This document shows positions 24,904-32,781 of a stretch of 42,308 nucleotides of DNA, in pieces (positions within the stretch are counted from its first letter, which is position 1; every line of letters begins with the position of its first letter). The notes below the pieces were generated by a model. That model was not told where the DNA came from, ran no database searches, and worked only from the letters and a program-made list of their open reading frames with translations. The translations under genes and the position numbers were made by a program. The stretch is from contig DUPN01000013.1 of assembly GCA_012838305.1 (NCBI GenBank), positions 1 to 42,308 of the forward strand, read 5' to 3'. Origin of the DNA: Bacillota bacterium. Lineage in GTDB: Bacteria; Bacillota; Limnochordia; Darwinibacteriales; Darwinibacteriaceae.

Positions 24904-25755
24904 CTACACTCTGTTGGCTGAACCAAATACACCGATATAATGCATAAACATCTTCTTGTAAGCCTCAACACCTACGCCATAAACCATGCTCAAGGGCATG
25001 AATCCGAGAATAGTGGTCTTTCCTTGGTTTAAAAAGTCTTTCACTGCATCGGTGCCTGCAGAGGACAAATCGCTGAACAGATTAATCTTGGCAATACCTG
25101 CCTTAACCGCATTAGCCAACTGCTCATCGCCGGCCGAAGAGCCGCCGTGCAAGACCAAGGGTACGGACAGGGTCTTTTTGAGCTCAGAGATCAGTTCAAG
25201 ATCAATGCGGGGAGCATCACCCTTGTAGAAACCATGGGCGGTACCAACGGCAACAGCAAGACAGTCAACATTTGTTTTCTCTACAAACTCCAAGGCCTCA
25301 TCGGGCTTGGTAAAGGAGTTACGATGATCCTCGGAGATCTGCGAAGCGGTTCCCAGATAGCCGAGTTCAGCCTCTACGGATACACCCACGGCATGGGCCA
25401 TCTTCACCACTTCCGCCGTTACCCTGACGTTCTCCTCAAAGGCCTCCTTGGAACAGTCAATCATCACAGAGGTAAATCCGGCTTGAATAGCCTGAGCACA
25501 TACATCAAATGTACTGCCGTGATCGAGGTTTAGGGCGGCTGGAACATGGGGATAACGCTTGGCCAAAAACTTGGTCATATCCGCCACAGCTTCAAAATCA
25601 TTCCGTTGCACACAGTCGATAATCAGCGGGGATTTCAACTCACTGCAAGCTTGAAACACCGCCTCCAGTGTTTGGAAGTCATTGACCCCTGGCGCTGGAA
25701 TACCATATCCTTTTTCCGTTGCTTCTTTCAGCAGACGATTCATATTTTCCAACAT
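24904..25755 (-). CDS. Class II (zinc-dependent) fructose/tagatose-bisphosphate aldolase family protein
   Basis: The 283-residue protein has the class II aldolase pattern: NLDHGSTFD (zinc His79), VEAELGYLG, AVGTAHGFYKG (His174) and LHGGSSAGD (His203), with VKAGIAKINLFSDL as the phosphate-binding strand. Such enzymes split ketose-1,6-bisphosphates or 1-phosphates into dihydroxyacetone phosphate and an aldehyde. GatY/KbaY/FbaA-like members cannot be separated by eye, and the neighbouring dehydrogenase and PTS argue for a dedicated sugar route rather than glycolysis. ATG 25755 has GGGAGG upstream. It follows the dehydrogenase gene by 27 bases in one operon. Confidence 0.9.
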   Translation of the reverse strand: MLENMNRLLKEATEKGYGIPAPGVNDFQTLEAVFQACSELKSPLIIDCVQRNDFEAVADMTKFLAKRYPHVPAALNLDHGSTFDVCAQAIQAGFTSVMIDCSKEAFEENVRVTAEVVKMAHAVGVSVEAELGYLGTASQISEDHRNSFTKPDEALEFVEKTNVDCLAVAVGTAHGFYKGDAPRIDLELISELKKTLSVPLVLHGGSSAGDEQLANAVKAGIAKINLFSDLSSAGTDAVKDFLNQGKTTILGFMPLSMVYGVGVEAYKKMFMHYIGVFGSANRV

Positions 25756-25782
25756 CTGTTCTTCCTCCCATTCTATGAACTC

Positions 25783-26841
25783 TTACATGGAAACGACGAT
25801 GCGATAGCTCTCTGGTTTGATGGCTTCTTCAAAAGCCAACTGGGCCTGATCAAGGGGGATGACTTTTTCCACCATGGGCTGCACATTAATGATTCCTCTA
25901 GCAATCAGTAAAGAGGCCTGGTATAAGTCCTTCCTGTTCTTGCTGGTGGATCCGGTAATGACAATACCCGAACGATGCACCCAATTGGGATCTACGCTCA
26001 TGGGGACGGCTGGATGGGCCGAAGCAAAGAGCATAATCTTCCCATTGGGTGCTACCAGGCGCACAGCCTGTTCGTTTGCAGGTTCAACTCCAATAGTAAC
26101 GATGACAACATCGGCTAAACGTCCGTCATTGATCGCCTGAAGCTGTTGGGCAATATCGCCTGAATTGGGATCCAACACTGCATGAGCCCCTGCATCCAAA
26201 GCCTTTTGGCGCCGGGCGGCATCCAATTCGCTCACCACAACAAAAGCACCTAGACTCTTGGCCACCAAAATATTGGCCATGCCCATGGCACCCGCGCCAA
26301 TAACAACCACAGTCTGTCCAAGCTCAATATCAAGCTTGCTGGCACTGGCCACAGCACAGGCCACAGGTTCCGACAGAGCGGCTAGTTCAAAGGGAACATC
26401 CCTGGAGATGGGGACAAGATTGCGGGGGTCAACGGCTGCGTATTGGGACAACCCGAAGATACCCATGATTCCGTCTTCCCGATCAGACTTCTGCTGCGCC
26501 TTCAGTCGCATTCTCTCCACCTCACACTTGGCATCTTGGCCAATGGCGCAGAAATAGCATTGATCGCAGGCACTGCCGCAGCCGCGGGCTACATGGTCCC
26601 CCACTTTCAGCGGCGTATAAGTATCCGGTCCGATGGCTTCAACAATGCCGGACACTTCATGGCCCCAAACGCCGGGATAGGTCGGGAAGACTCCTGTGAA
26701 GAAACGCTGTTCTAACGTACACAGGGCTGCTGCCTTCTGGCGAACCAGGACCTCTCCCCGTTTTGGTGCCGGAATGTCGATCGTTCGTACTTCTACCTTG
26801 CCTTTGTCGACAATGACTGCCGCTTTGGACTTCACTGACAT
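25783..26841 (-). CDS. Zinc-dependent medium-chain alcohol (polyol) dehydrogenase
   Basis: A 352-residue MDR dehydrogenase. Catalytic zinc ligands are Cys41 (AALCTLEQ) and His61-Glu62 (GHEVSG). The structural zinc lobe is complete as C92-x2-C95-x2-C98-x7-C106. The Rossmann loop VIGAGAMGMANI follows. Relatives include sorbitol, threonine and L-sorbose-1-phosphate (SorE) dehydrogenases; the PTS and SorC regulator next door make a sugar-phosphate or polyol substrate plausible. It is the first gene of the dehydrogenase-aldolase operon; its promoter region carries the 20-bp element shared with the PTS operon. AGGAGG precedes ATG 26841. Confidence 0.9.
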   Translation of the reverse strand: MSVKSKAAVIVDKGKVEVRTIDIPAPKRGEVLVRQKAAALCTLEQRFFTGVFPTYPGVWGHEVSGIVEAIGPDTYTPLKVGDHVARGCGSACDQCYFCAIGQDAKCEVERMRLKAQQKSDREDGIMGIFGLSQYAAVDPRNLVPISRDVPFELAALSEPVACAVASASKLDIELGQTVVVIGAGAMGMANILVAKSLGAFVVVSELDAARRQKALDAGAHAVLDPNSGDIAQQLQAINDGRLADVVIVTIGVEPANEQAVRLVAPNGKIMLFASAHPAVPMSVDPNWVHRSGIVITGSTSKNRKDLYQASLLIARGIINVQPMVEKVIPLDQAQLAFEEAIKPESYRIVVSM

Positions 26842-26886
26842 AGTAGGACCTCCTAATTGTTTTCTTTTCGTCTGTTATACTTTTAT

Positions 26887-26923
26887 CATTCTACAACTTC
26901 GCCGAAATTCCTCCCTGACATTT
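26887..26923 (-). promoter_or_regulatory. Shared regulon motif upstream of the dehydrogenase-aldolase operon
   Basis: On the minus strand the 20-mer AAATGTCAGGGAGGAATTTC (26923-26904) is identical to 32660-32641 before the PTS operon. TAGAATG (26893-26887) follows after the same 10 bases. AAAT/ATTT ends give it partial dyad symmetry. TAGAAT fits a -10 box, but a TTGACA-like -35 is absent, as at activator-dependent promoters. Confidence 0.75.
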
Positions 26924-27029
26924 TTTCAGAGAGGGCAAAAATTACATCAAGGCAGGAGAAATCGGTTTCAACGGCAAATAGTGTAGTGGTGAGATAAAAA
27001 CCGTGAGAAGCGAAGGGGGAGAATGTCCT

Positions 27030-27962
27030 GTGCTGAACCCCAATGATGAGCAAAACCTAGACCTTTTGGTCCGAATTAGTGAAATGTACTACATCCAAGG
27101 GAAAACCCAGAAAGAAATCTCCGAATCTCTGGGCCTGTCCCGCAGTGGTGTCTCTAGGCTCCTGCAAGCAGCAAGGGACCAAGGCATTGTCCAAATCACG
27201 GTGCACAATCCCGCCAGGCGCCTGAGTGAACTGGCCCAGGCCTTAACCGAAAGGTTCGGCCTCCAGGAATGCCGCCTCTGCCCTGGCGAAGAGAATTATG
27301 ATGCCCTGCAGTCACGCCTGGCCTATCAGGCAGCAGAGAGTATCTTGGCACTGCTCAAATCCGGAGACATTATTGGTCTTGGCTTAAGTTCCACCGTTCA
27401 CCGCATGGTAGAGCTGCTGCCTGGATCGTCCGACTATGCTTGTCTACGCTTCGTTCCCATCTCCGGCGGGACCAACATGCGCCGGGGAGCCCACATCAAT
27501 TATACAGTTGAGATGGCAGCCAACAAGTTTCGCGGAGACTATGTCCCGCTGAATCTGCCCCTTTTTATCGACGAACCGACCATTGTGGCCAAACTGCTGG
27601 AAGAAGAGTCCATCAAGGAATGTACATCGCTTTGGGACAGACTATCCTGCGCTGTGGTTGGCATCGGAGCTTCCAGGGTCGATGTCCCTGACGGCCTGCG
27701 GGTTCCTTCTCCCTCAACTCCCAATACAGCCGCTGTGTGCGGTTGGTTCTTCGACGATGATGGTCAGGTCGTGGCCAGCCGAAGCACAACATCCATCAGT
27801 ATCCAGCAGCTGCATGATACTCCTGCGGTTCTGGCTGTGGCCGGGGGCCGCCATAAGGCTGCAGCCATCTTATCTGTCCTTAGGGCAGGCTTCGTTACGC
27901 ACCTGGCAACCGATGAAGTGGTAGCACGTGCCATACTCCATATGGATCAGCAATCCTTATAG
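27030..27962 (+). CDS. SorC/DeoR-type sugar-binding transcriptional regulator
   Basis: About 310 residues. The N-terminus holds a helix-turn-helix, ISEMYYIQGKTQKEISESLG then LSRSGVSRLLQAARDQGI. A sugar-phosphate-binding domain follows (DIIGLGLSSTVHRMVELL, VPISGGTNMR, VVGIGASRV). SorC-type regulators respond to phosphorylated sugars and may activate or repress. It is divergent from the dehydrogenase-aldolase operon and convergent with ptsI, and so is the natural candidate for binding the shared motif. I prefer GTG 27030 because GGGGGAG precedes it; an in-frame GTG at 27003 is the alternative. Its stop overlaps the ptsI end by six bases. Confidence 0.9.
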   Translation: MLNPNDEQNLDLLVRISEMYYIQGKTQKEISESLGLSRSGVSRLLQAARDQGIVQITVHNPARRLSELAQALTERFGLQECRLCPGEENYDALQSRLAYQAAESILALLKSGDIIGLGLSSTVHRMVELLPGSSDYACLRFVPISGGTNMRRGAHINYTVEMAANKFRGDYVPLNLPLFIDEPTIVAKLLEEESIKECTSLWDRLSCAVVGIGASRVDVPDGLRVPSPSTPNTAAVCGWFFDDDGQVVASRSTTSISIQQLHDTPAVLAVAGGRHKAAAILSVLRAGFVTHLATDEVVARAILHMDQQSL

Positions 27963-29675
27963 ACTCGCCTGAAGGTAGTCTCGGATCTCCTGCGCTGTCT
28001 TGAGCTGCTTCACTTCCTGCCACAGGAGAGCAGCTTTTTTTGCGTCCAGGTTGCGAACCACGCTTTTCGCCTTGGGCAAAAGTGCTGGAGCCATACTGAA
28101 TTCATCCATCCCCATACCCACCAAGAGGGGGATCGCTTCGGGTATACCTGCCATCTCTCCACACATACCCACCTTGATGCCATGTTTGTGCCCTTGGGTG
28201 ATCGTCTGACCAATGAGCCTCAAAACGGAAGGACTGAGGGGATCCTGCAAGTACGTCAGGGCCTGACTGCCGCGATCGGCGGCATTGGTGTATTGAACAA
28301 GGTCATTTGTGCCAATACTGAAGAAATCACACTCCTGCGCTAGGAAGTGGGCGGACACGGCGGCAGCAGGGGTTTCGATCATCACCCCCACAGGGATCGC
28401 CTCGGCCACCTTGAATCCTTCCGCCCGTAACTCCTCTTTCACACTGTGCAGGATCTCCTTAGCCTGTCTGAGCTCTTCGATCACCGCGATCATGGGAAAC
28501 ATGATCTGCAGGTTTCCATAGACTGAAGCGCGCAAAAGAGCCCTGAGCTGAGTGCGGAACAGGGCCTGTTCCTGTAGGCATAAACGAATGGCCCGTACGC
28601 CCAGGAAGGGATTGATCTCCTCGACCAAGGTCAAGTACGGTATGGGCTTGTCACCGCCGACATCCAGTGTTCGAATTGTTACAGGGTGCGGGGCCATGGC
28701 AGAAAGGGCTTGCTTGTAGACGGCCAACTGTGCATCTTCGCTGGGTGCAGCTTGACGATTTATGAACAGAAACTCCGTGCGAAAAAGACCAATACCTTCT
28801 GCCCCAGCGTCCAATGCAAACTTCGCTTCTTCTGCACTGCCAATATTACCCAGGAGCTCGACTTTGATGCCGTCCAGGGTCTCTCCCGGGAGATCTTTTA
28901 GAGCGGCCAAGACCTGTTTTTCCTCTTTGAAGGCTCGAAACCTAGCCTTGAGCTCCATTTCGGTCTGATCATCCGGGTTGATGGTCACCTCGCCGATATT
29001 CGCATCCACAAAAACCAAATCACCTGACCCAATTCGCTCCAGACCTACGCCGATTCCCATCAAAGTGGGAATACCAATGGCTTTTAGCAATATGGCCGCA
29101 TGGCTCGTGGTGCCTCCCTGGGCCAGAACCACAGCCCGCACCTTTTCGGGATCGAGGGAGATCACATCAGAGGGTGCTAAGTCATCGGCCACAAGCACAG
29201 AACGGTCCGAGTAATCTCCAGGCTTCTGCAGAGGAGTCCCCATCAGACAACGCAAGAGATGGTCCCGAACATCCAGCACATCCCGGGCTCTGGCGGCAAA
29301 ATAGGGATCTTCCAGTGAGCTGAGCATGGCTGCGTTTTCTTCGCAAGCCTGCCGGCTGGCGGAAATGGCTCCAAACAAGTCACGCCGGATCTTCTGCTCC
29401 ACCAAATCCAGCAGGGACGGATCCTGCAGCATCAACAGCTGTGCTTCAAAGATGGCTGCTTCTTGATCACCGGCCTTCTTAGCGGCTTCGTCCCGAATTT
29501 GTTCCAGACTCCTGCAAGCCTGATTCACCGCATCTTGGAATTTCTTCAATTCCTCCCCTACATCACCAGGAAGGATCCTTTCGTCGATCTCTGGCGGCAG
29601 AGTAGATTTAAGGATCACAGCATAACCAAGTCCAAGACCTGGCATGACCGGGATACCCTTTAATCTTTGTGCCAC
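27957..29675 (-). CDS. ptsI: PTS Enzyme I (phosphoenolpyruvate-protein phosphotransferase)
   Basis: A full-length 572-residue Enzyme I, cytoplasmic. It takes phosphate from phosphoenolpyruvate and passes it to HPr. The phospho-histidine is His192 in QGGTTSHAAILLKA. The C-terminal PEP-binding barrel has GAEGIGLFRTEFLFINR, TIRTLDVGGDKPIPYL and the catalytic-cysteine block VGMCGEMAG. GTG 29675 starts two bases after the HPr stop. It is the last gene of the PTS operon, so IIC, IID, IIB, IIA, HPr and Enzyme I come from one transcript. Because Enzyme I is usually shared by all PTS systems of a cell, this may be the cell's only general copy or a dedicated one. Confidence 0.95.
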   Translation of the reverse strand: MAQRLKGIPVMPGLGLGYAVILKSTLPPEIDERILPGDVGEELKKFQDAVNQACRSLEQIRDEAAKKAGDQEAAIFEAQLLMLQDPSLLDLVEQKIRRDLFGAISASRQACEENAAMLSSLEDPYFAARARDVLDVRDHLLRCLMGTPLQKPGDYSDRSVLVADDLAPSDVISLDPEKVRAVVLAQGGTTSHAAILLKAIGIPTLMGIGVGLERIGSGDLVFVDANIGEVTINPDDQTEMELKARFRAFKEEKQVLAALKDLPGETLDGIKVELLGNIGSAEEAKFALDAGAEGIGLFRTEFLFINRQAAPSEDAQLAVYKQALSAMAPHPVTIRTLDVGGDKPIPYLTLVEEINPFLGVRAIRLCLQEQALFRTQLRALLRASVYGNLQIMFPMIAVIEELRQAKEILHSVKEELRAEGFKVAEAIPVGVMIETPAAAVSAHFLAQECDFFSIGTNDLVQYTNAADRGSQALTYLQDPLSPSVLRLIGQTITQGHKHGIKVGMCGEMAGIPEAIPLLVGMGMDEFSMAPALLPKAKSVVRNLDAKKAALLWQEVKQLKTAQEIRDYLQASL

Positions 29676-29677
29676 AC

Positions 29678-29938
29678 CTAGCCCTCCTCCGACTCGATTA
29701 ACGCAACGATCGTAGCTAAAGCCCCTGCTTCACCAGGTCCATCCGCGAATACTTCGACCTCTTCTCCGCAGCCTGCGCCCAAGGCCAAGACCTGCAGAAT
29801 GCTCTTGGCATCCGCTGTCTTTCCGTTGTACTCCACCCGAATAGCACATTGGTGGCGTACAGCTTCTTTTACCAGGTTAGCGGCGGGACGTGCATGAAGT
29901 CCTACTGGGTTCTTTATGATAACTTTCGAATGGACCAA
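29678..29938 (-). CDS. ptsH: HPr phosphocarrier protein
   Basis: An 86-residue HPr with phospho-histidine His15 in NPVGLHARPAA. A serine lies exactly at position 46 in ADAKSILQVL, the site that HPr kinase phosphorylates in Gram-positive bacteria to feed CcpA-dependent catabolite control. It shuttles phosphate from Enzyme I to IIA. It lies between IIA and Enzyme I in the PTS operon with gaps of two to three bases. Retention of Ser46 means this HPr could also signal to CcpA, fitting the cre-like site before malE. Confidence 0.95.
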   Translation of the reverse strand: MVHSKVIIKNPVGLHARPAANLVKEAVRHQCAIRVEYNGKTADAKSILQVLALGAGCGEEVEVFADGPGEAGALATIVALIESEEG

Positions 29939-29941
29939 TAT

Positions 29942-30340
29942 CTACTCCTCCATCTCTAGTTTGACGTCTTGGATACCTTCAATTCCAGCATCACGTGCCA
30001 TCCTAGCAAGTGGTTCTAAGGCCAAACCTGCCCTGGATAAGACCACAGTAACAAGCATGGGAACATTCACGCCCGACACGACCCTGGCCTTACTGGCAGC
30101 AGACAGATAGGCGGCCACATTACATGGAGTACCCCCTTGGAGATCAACTAAAAAGAGGATTCCCTCACCGCCGTCGACCTTGGAGGCCGCGGCGACAACC
30201 TGATCCCGATAGTCTGCCACATCAATTTTCCCATCAAAAGGCACCGCAGTCAGCTGGGCTTGCTCACCCACGATCATTTCGGTCGTTTCCACCAAGCCTT
30301 CTGCCACAGTTCCATGAGCCAAAACAACGATACCGATCAT
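29942..30340 (-). CDS. Mannose-class PTS IIA component
   Basis: A 132-residue EIIA of the mannose (EIIA-Man) type. The phosphorylated histidine is His9 in GIVVLAHGTVAEG, and LVDLQGGTPCNVA near residue 70 is the second family signature. It receives phosphate from HPr and gives it to IIB in the cytoplasm. It is a stand-alone domain, whereas E. coli ManX fuses IIA and IIB. ATG 30340 has AGGAAGGGG upstream. Gene order here is IIC-IID-IIB-IIA. Confidence 0.93.
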   Translation of the reverse strand: MIGIVVLAHGTVAEGLVETTEMIVGEQAQLTAVPFDGKIDVADYRDQVVAAASKVDGGEGILFLVDLQGGTPCNVAAYLSAASKARVVSGVNVPMLVTVVLSRAGLALEPLARMARDAGIEGIQDVKLEMEE

Positions 30341-30360
30341 ATCGATCCCCTTCCTCTTGC

Positions 30361-30843
30361 TTATTGACCCTGCAATCTCGCGTTGAGGTTGCTCTTGGGA
30401 CCAACGGGGGTTGTCTGGGCATAGATCACGATTCCTGCATCAGCCATGGCTTTCAGCGCTTTGATCTCCTCTTGGTCCGCATGGACCGTGTCCTCAAATC
30501 TGGTCTTGCCTTCCTGGGGCGGCATGTTTCCCAGATTGACTTCCCTAATGGCTATGCCACCGTCCACCAAACCCTTTACATCATGCGGGGTTCTGGCAAT
30601 GATCATCACTTTGTCCTTGCCCGTATCGTTTTTGATCATCTCCACGGCCTGTTCAATTGTTAGGACATCAAGACCCCGAATGTTTCTTGGTTTGGCCATC
30701 TTCAGCAAAGATCGTTCCATGGGGTCATGGGCAGCCTTGTCATTCACCACCATGAGACGGTTCACGCCGGTGTGATGAACCCAAGCCGTGGAGACTTGGC
30801 CATGAATCAGCCGACTGTCCACTCGAACAAATGTTACTTCCAT
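30361..30843 (-). CDS. Mannose-class PTS IIB component
   Basis: A 160-residue EIIB of the mannose/sorbose type, with phospho-histidine His14 in VRVDSRLIHGQVSTAW. The family pattern continues with MVVNDKAAHDP and IREVNLGNMP. It transfers phosphate from IIA to the sugar during uptake through IIC/IID. ATG 30843 (MEVTFVRVDS) is taken because GGGAGG lies eleven bases upstream; a longer frame would cross the hairpin at 30880-30908. The family includes the mannose, sorbose, fructose (Lev) and N-acetylgalactosamine systems, so the sugar cannot be named. Confidence 0.93.
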   Translation of the reverse strand: MEVTFVRVDSRLIHGQVSTAWVHHTGVNRLMVVNDKAAHDPMERSLLKMAKPRNIRGLDVLTIEQAVEMIKNDTGKDKVMIIARTPHDVKGLVDGGIAIREVNLGNMPPQEGKTRFEDTVHADQEEIKALKAMADAGIVIYAQTTPVGPKSNLNARLQGQ

Positions 30844-30879
30844 CCAGCAAACTACCTCCCAGCAAAGTGTTGAAAATTT

Positions 30880-30908
30880 GATGGAGGCCCTGGCACAGAG
30901 CCTCCATC
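30880..30908 (-). promoter_or_regulatory. Intercistronic hairpin between IID and IIB genes
   Basis: GATGGAGGC (30880-30888) and GCCTCCATC (30900-30908) form a perfect 9-bp stem with an 11-nt loop, without a T run. It may be an mRNA processing or stability element inside the PTS operon. Confidence 0.5.
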
Positions 30909-30927
30909 CCACCAAAGGAAACTACCG

Positions 30928-31761
30928 TTAACCGATAATTCCGAGCCATCCGAGGATAATACCAACCACGAAAACACCCCAGATAATGTGATTGACCTTA
31001 ACGCCCTTGCGCAACAGGCCCCAGAAGCCAAGCACGGCAATTAATGGCAACAAACCTGGTACCAGACGATCGAACAATTGGGTCTGCACATTGAATGTCG
31101 TAATGTCGGAAATACGAACTTCCGTCAGGATCCTGAAGTTAACGTATCGGGCCGTGAGCCCACCGGCTGCAACCAGACCGACAAAGGCGGCAGCATCCGA
31201 TAGTTTCTCCAGTAGACCGCTTCCATACATGTGCTCCACCAAGTTGCCCCCGTGCTTGTACCCTTGGAAGAAAGCCCAATAGGAAAAGGCATAGGCGTAA
31301 ACCGAAGCACCTACCGCATAGACAAACGCTCCCATTCCATTTCCTTCCAAGCCAAGGCTGATACCAATGGCGAGAAGAATCGGGATCACCATACCCTGGG
31401 TTATGGTGTCACCAAGGCCGGCCAGGGGACCCATGAGAGAGGTCTTCACAGAGTTTATTGTCTCATCATCAATGGGCATTCCGTTGGCACGCTGCTCCTC
31501 CATGGAGGCAACAAGTCCTGCGGCCAGAGCTCCAACTTGGGGACTGGTATTGAAGAATACCAAGTGACGTTTGAGCGCTTGCGTAATCTCGTCCTTCGTC
31601 TTGTACAGTTCATCAATGATAGGTTTCATGGTGTGGGCAAAACCCACCGCCTGCATGCGCTCCCAGTTATACAGACCGTGCAAGAAGGCTGACCAATTGA
31701 ACCAGGATTTCAGGAGAGCTGTGCGGCTAAGCTTGACCTTTGCTTGTTCTTTGTTAGACAT
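30928..31761 (-). CDS. Mannose-class PTS IID membrane component
   Basis: A 277-residue EIID subunit, recognised by LLKSWFNWSAFLHGLYNWER at the N-terminus and MKPIIDELYK, HLVFFNTSPQVGALAAGLVA and GPLAGLGDTITQGMVIPILL further on. With IIC it forms the sugar channel in the membrane. ATG 31761 (MSNKEQAKVKL) is chosen: AAGGGGG precedes it and it overlaps the IIC stop by eight bases, implying coupled translation. The C-terminal 70 residues hold the membrane helices. Confidence 0.93.
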   Translation of the reverse strand: MSNKEQAKVKLSRTALLKSWFNWSAFLHGLYNWERMQAVGFAHTMKPIIDELYKTKDEITQALKRHLVFFNTSPQVGALAAGLVASMEEQRANGMPIDDETINSVKTSLMGPLAGLGDTITQGMVIPILLAIGISLGLEGNGMGAFVYAVGASVYAYAFSYWAFFQGYKHGGNLVEHMYGSGLLEKLSDAAAFVGLVAAGGLTARYVNFRILTEVRISDITTFNVQTQLFDRLVPGLLPLIAVLGFWGLLRKGVKVNHIIWGVFVVGIILGWLGIIG

Positions 31762-32506
31762 TAGCAGCAACCCCCTTATCACTGTTTCTAAAGTACATCA
31801 AAAGGGCCATGGCGCTTCCCAGCATGACAATGCCGATGATGTCAAGCTTCAGATAAGCAGCCAACACAAATCCGATCAAGTAGATGGCCACATCGAGTGT
31901 ATCCCGGGCCATGTAGCGTAACAGCATGGCATAACCTACAGCCGGCAGGAGCTTCCCGGTGACGGTAATCCCAGCCATAAGCTTCATTGGCATAGCTTCA
32001 ACAATGGCTTGAACGGGCTCTGCGCCAAAGGCGATAATTAATACGATGGGAATTGTGGGATAGAGCAGGGCCAAGAGAGTACCCGGAATCAGGTTAAGCA
32101 GGGCAATTCCCCTGGTGTCTCCGGCTTCGGCGTATCTGTCCGCTCTATGCACGAAAAGCGACTTAACTGCCATCATCAACGGGCTCATGGCATTCCCGAT
32201 CAGTCCGATGGGTATGGCAAAGGCTAAGGCAGCCTCCACGCTCATATTAGCAAGGATACCCATGGCGGCGCCAACGACACCCGCCGACGTAATATCAGCG
32301 GTGACAGATCCGCCAGTATGCATATAACCGATGTATACGGCATTGATGGCCGCACCGATCATGATTCCCTTCTGCAGATCCCCCAGGACAAGTCCAACAA
32401 TGGCACCGGACACTAAGGGGCGCGTAAAGACCATGAAACTCAAGTTAATGCTGAAAGGACTCGCTACCCACCAAACATACAATCCAATGATCAACGCTTG
32501 GATCAA
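31754..32506 (-). CDS. Mannose-class PTS IIC membrane component
   Basis: A 250-residue EIIC subunit with six to eight hydrophobic segments. The family signature reads FTRPLVSGAIVGLVLGDLQK then IMIGAAINAVYIGYMHTGGS. It forms the transport pore with IID. Translation appears to start at TTG 32506, with GGGAGG ten bases before; no better start is in frame. It is the first structural gene of the PTS operon. The 5' region holds a 13-codon possible leader frame (32530-32571) and the shared regulon motif (32624-32660). Confidence 0.92.
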   Translation of the reverse strand: MIQALIIGLYVWWVASPFSINLSFMVFTRPLVSGAIVGLVLGDLQKGIMIGAAINAVYIGYMHTGGSVTADITSAGVVGAAMGILANMSVEAALAFAIPIGLIGNAMSPLMMAVKSLFVHRADRYAEAGDTRGIALLNLIPGTLLALLYPTIPIVLIIAFGAEPVQAIVEAMPMKLMAGITVTGKLLPAVGYAMLLRYMARDTLDVAIYLIGFVLAAYLKLDIIGIVMLGSAMALLMYFRNSDKGVAANV

Positions 32507-32529
32507 CCTACGACTACCTCCCTCGATAT

Positions 32530-32571
32530 TTAAGTACTACCTGCTTCAACGACCCCTATAGCGACTTGCAC
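32530..32571 (-). CDS. Possible 13-residue leader peptide before the PTS operon
   Basis: GTG at 32571, preceded by AGGAGGTGATCG, opens a short frame MQVAIGVVEAGST ending at TAA 32532-32530, 23 nt before the IIC start. The ribosome site is as good as that of any gene here, and the distance from the promoter motif to this start (52 nt) resembles the distance at the other two motif-bearing operons. No regulatory codon run or attenuator stem is evident, so function is open. Confidence 0.35.
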   Translation of the reverse strand: MQVAIGVVEAGST

Positions 32572-32623
32572 CGATCACCTCCTGCTAAATTAACGACCAT
32601 CCTCGAATACTTAGTAAATTAAA

Positions 32624-32660
32624 CATTCTATTCCCAGCCTGAAATTCCTCCCTGACATTT
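32624..32660 (-). promoter_or_regulatory. Shared regulon motif upstream of the PTS operon
   Basis: The 20-mer at 32660-32641 is identical to 26923-26904, and TAGAATG (32630-32624) follows after the same 10 bases. It probably marks the PTS promoter, with TAGAAT as -10 and the conserved block covering the -35 region. Confidence 0.75.
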
Positions 32661-32742
32661 GTTAATTGTGGATTCGCCACCCACTCCCCTAACTTTGCGA
32701 AATAATGATCAAACTTGGCACTTTGTGCAGGTTTCCCCCAAC

Positions 32743-32766
32743 AAAAAAAGCCCCGCGCCCGAGGCT
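32743..32766 (-). terminator. Rho-independent terminator of the third importer operon
   Basis: Minus strand AGCCTCG pairs with CGGGGCT (one G-U) around GGCG, followed by seven T, 16 nt past the isochorismatase-like gene. Confidence 0.85.
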
Positions 32767-32781
32767 CTCTCTCAGGTTGTG

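Noticed and set aside
26904-32660. The shared 20-mer as part of a mobile or dispersed repeat
   Set aside because: Similarity stops sharply on both sides apart from the spaced TAGAATG box, and I saw no other exact copy in the window; promoter position fits better.
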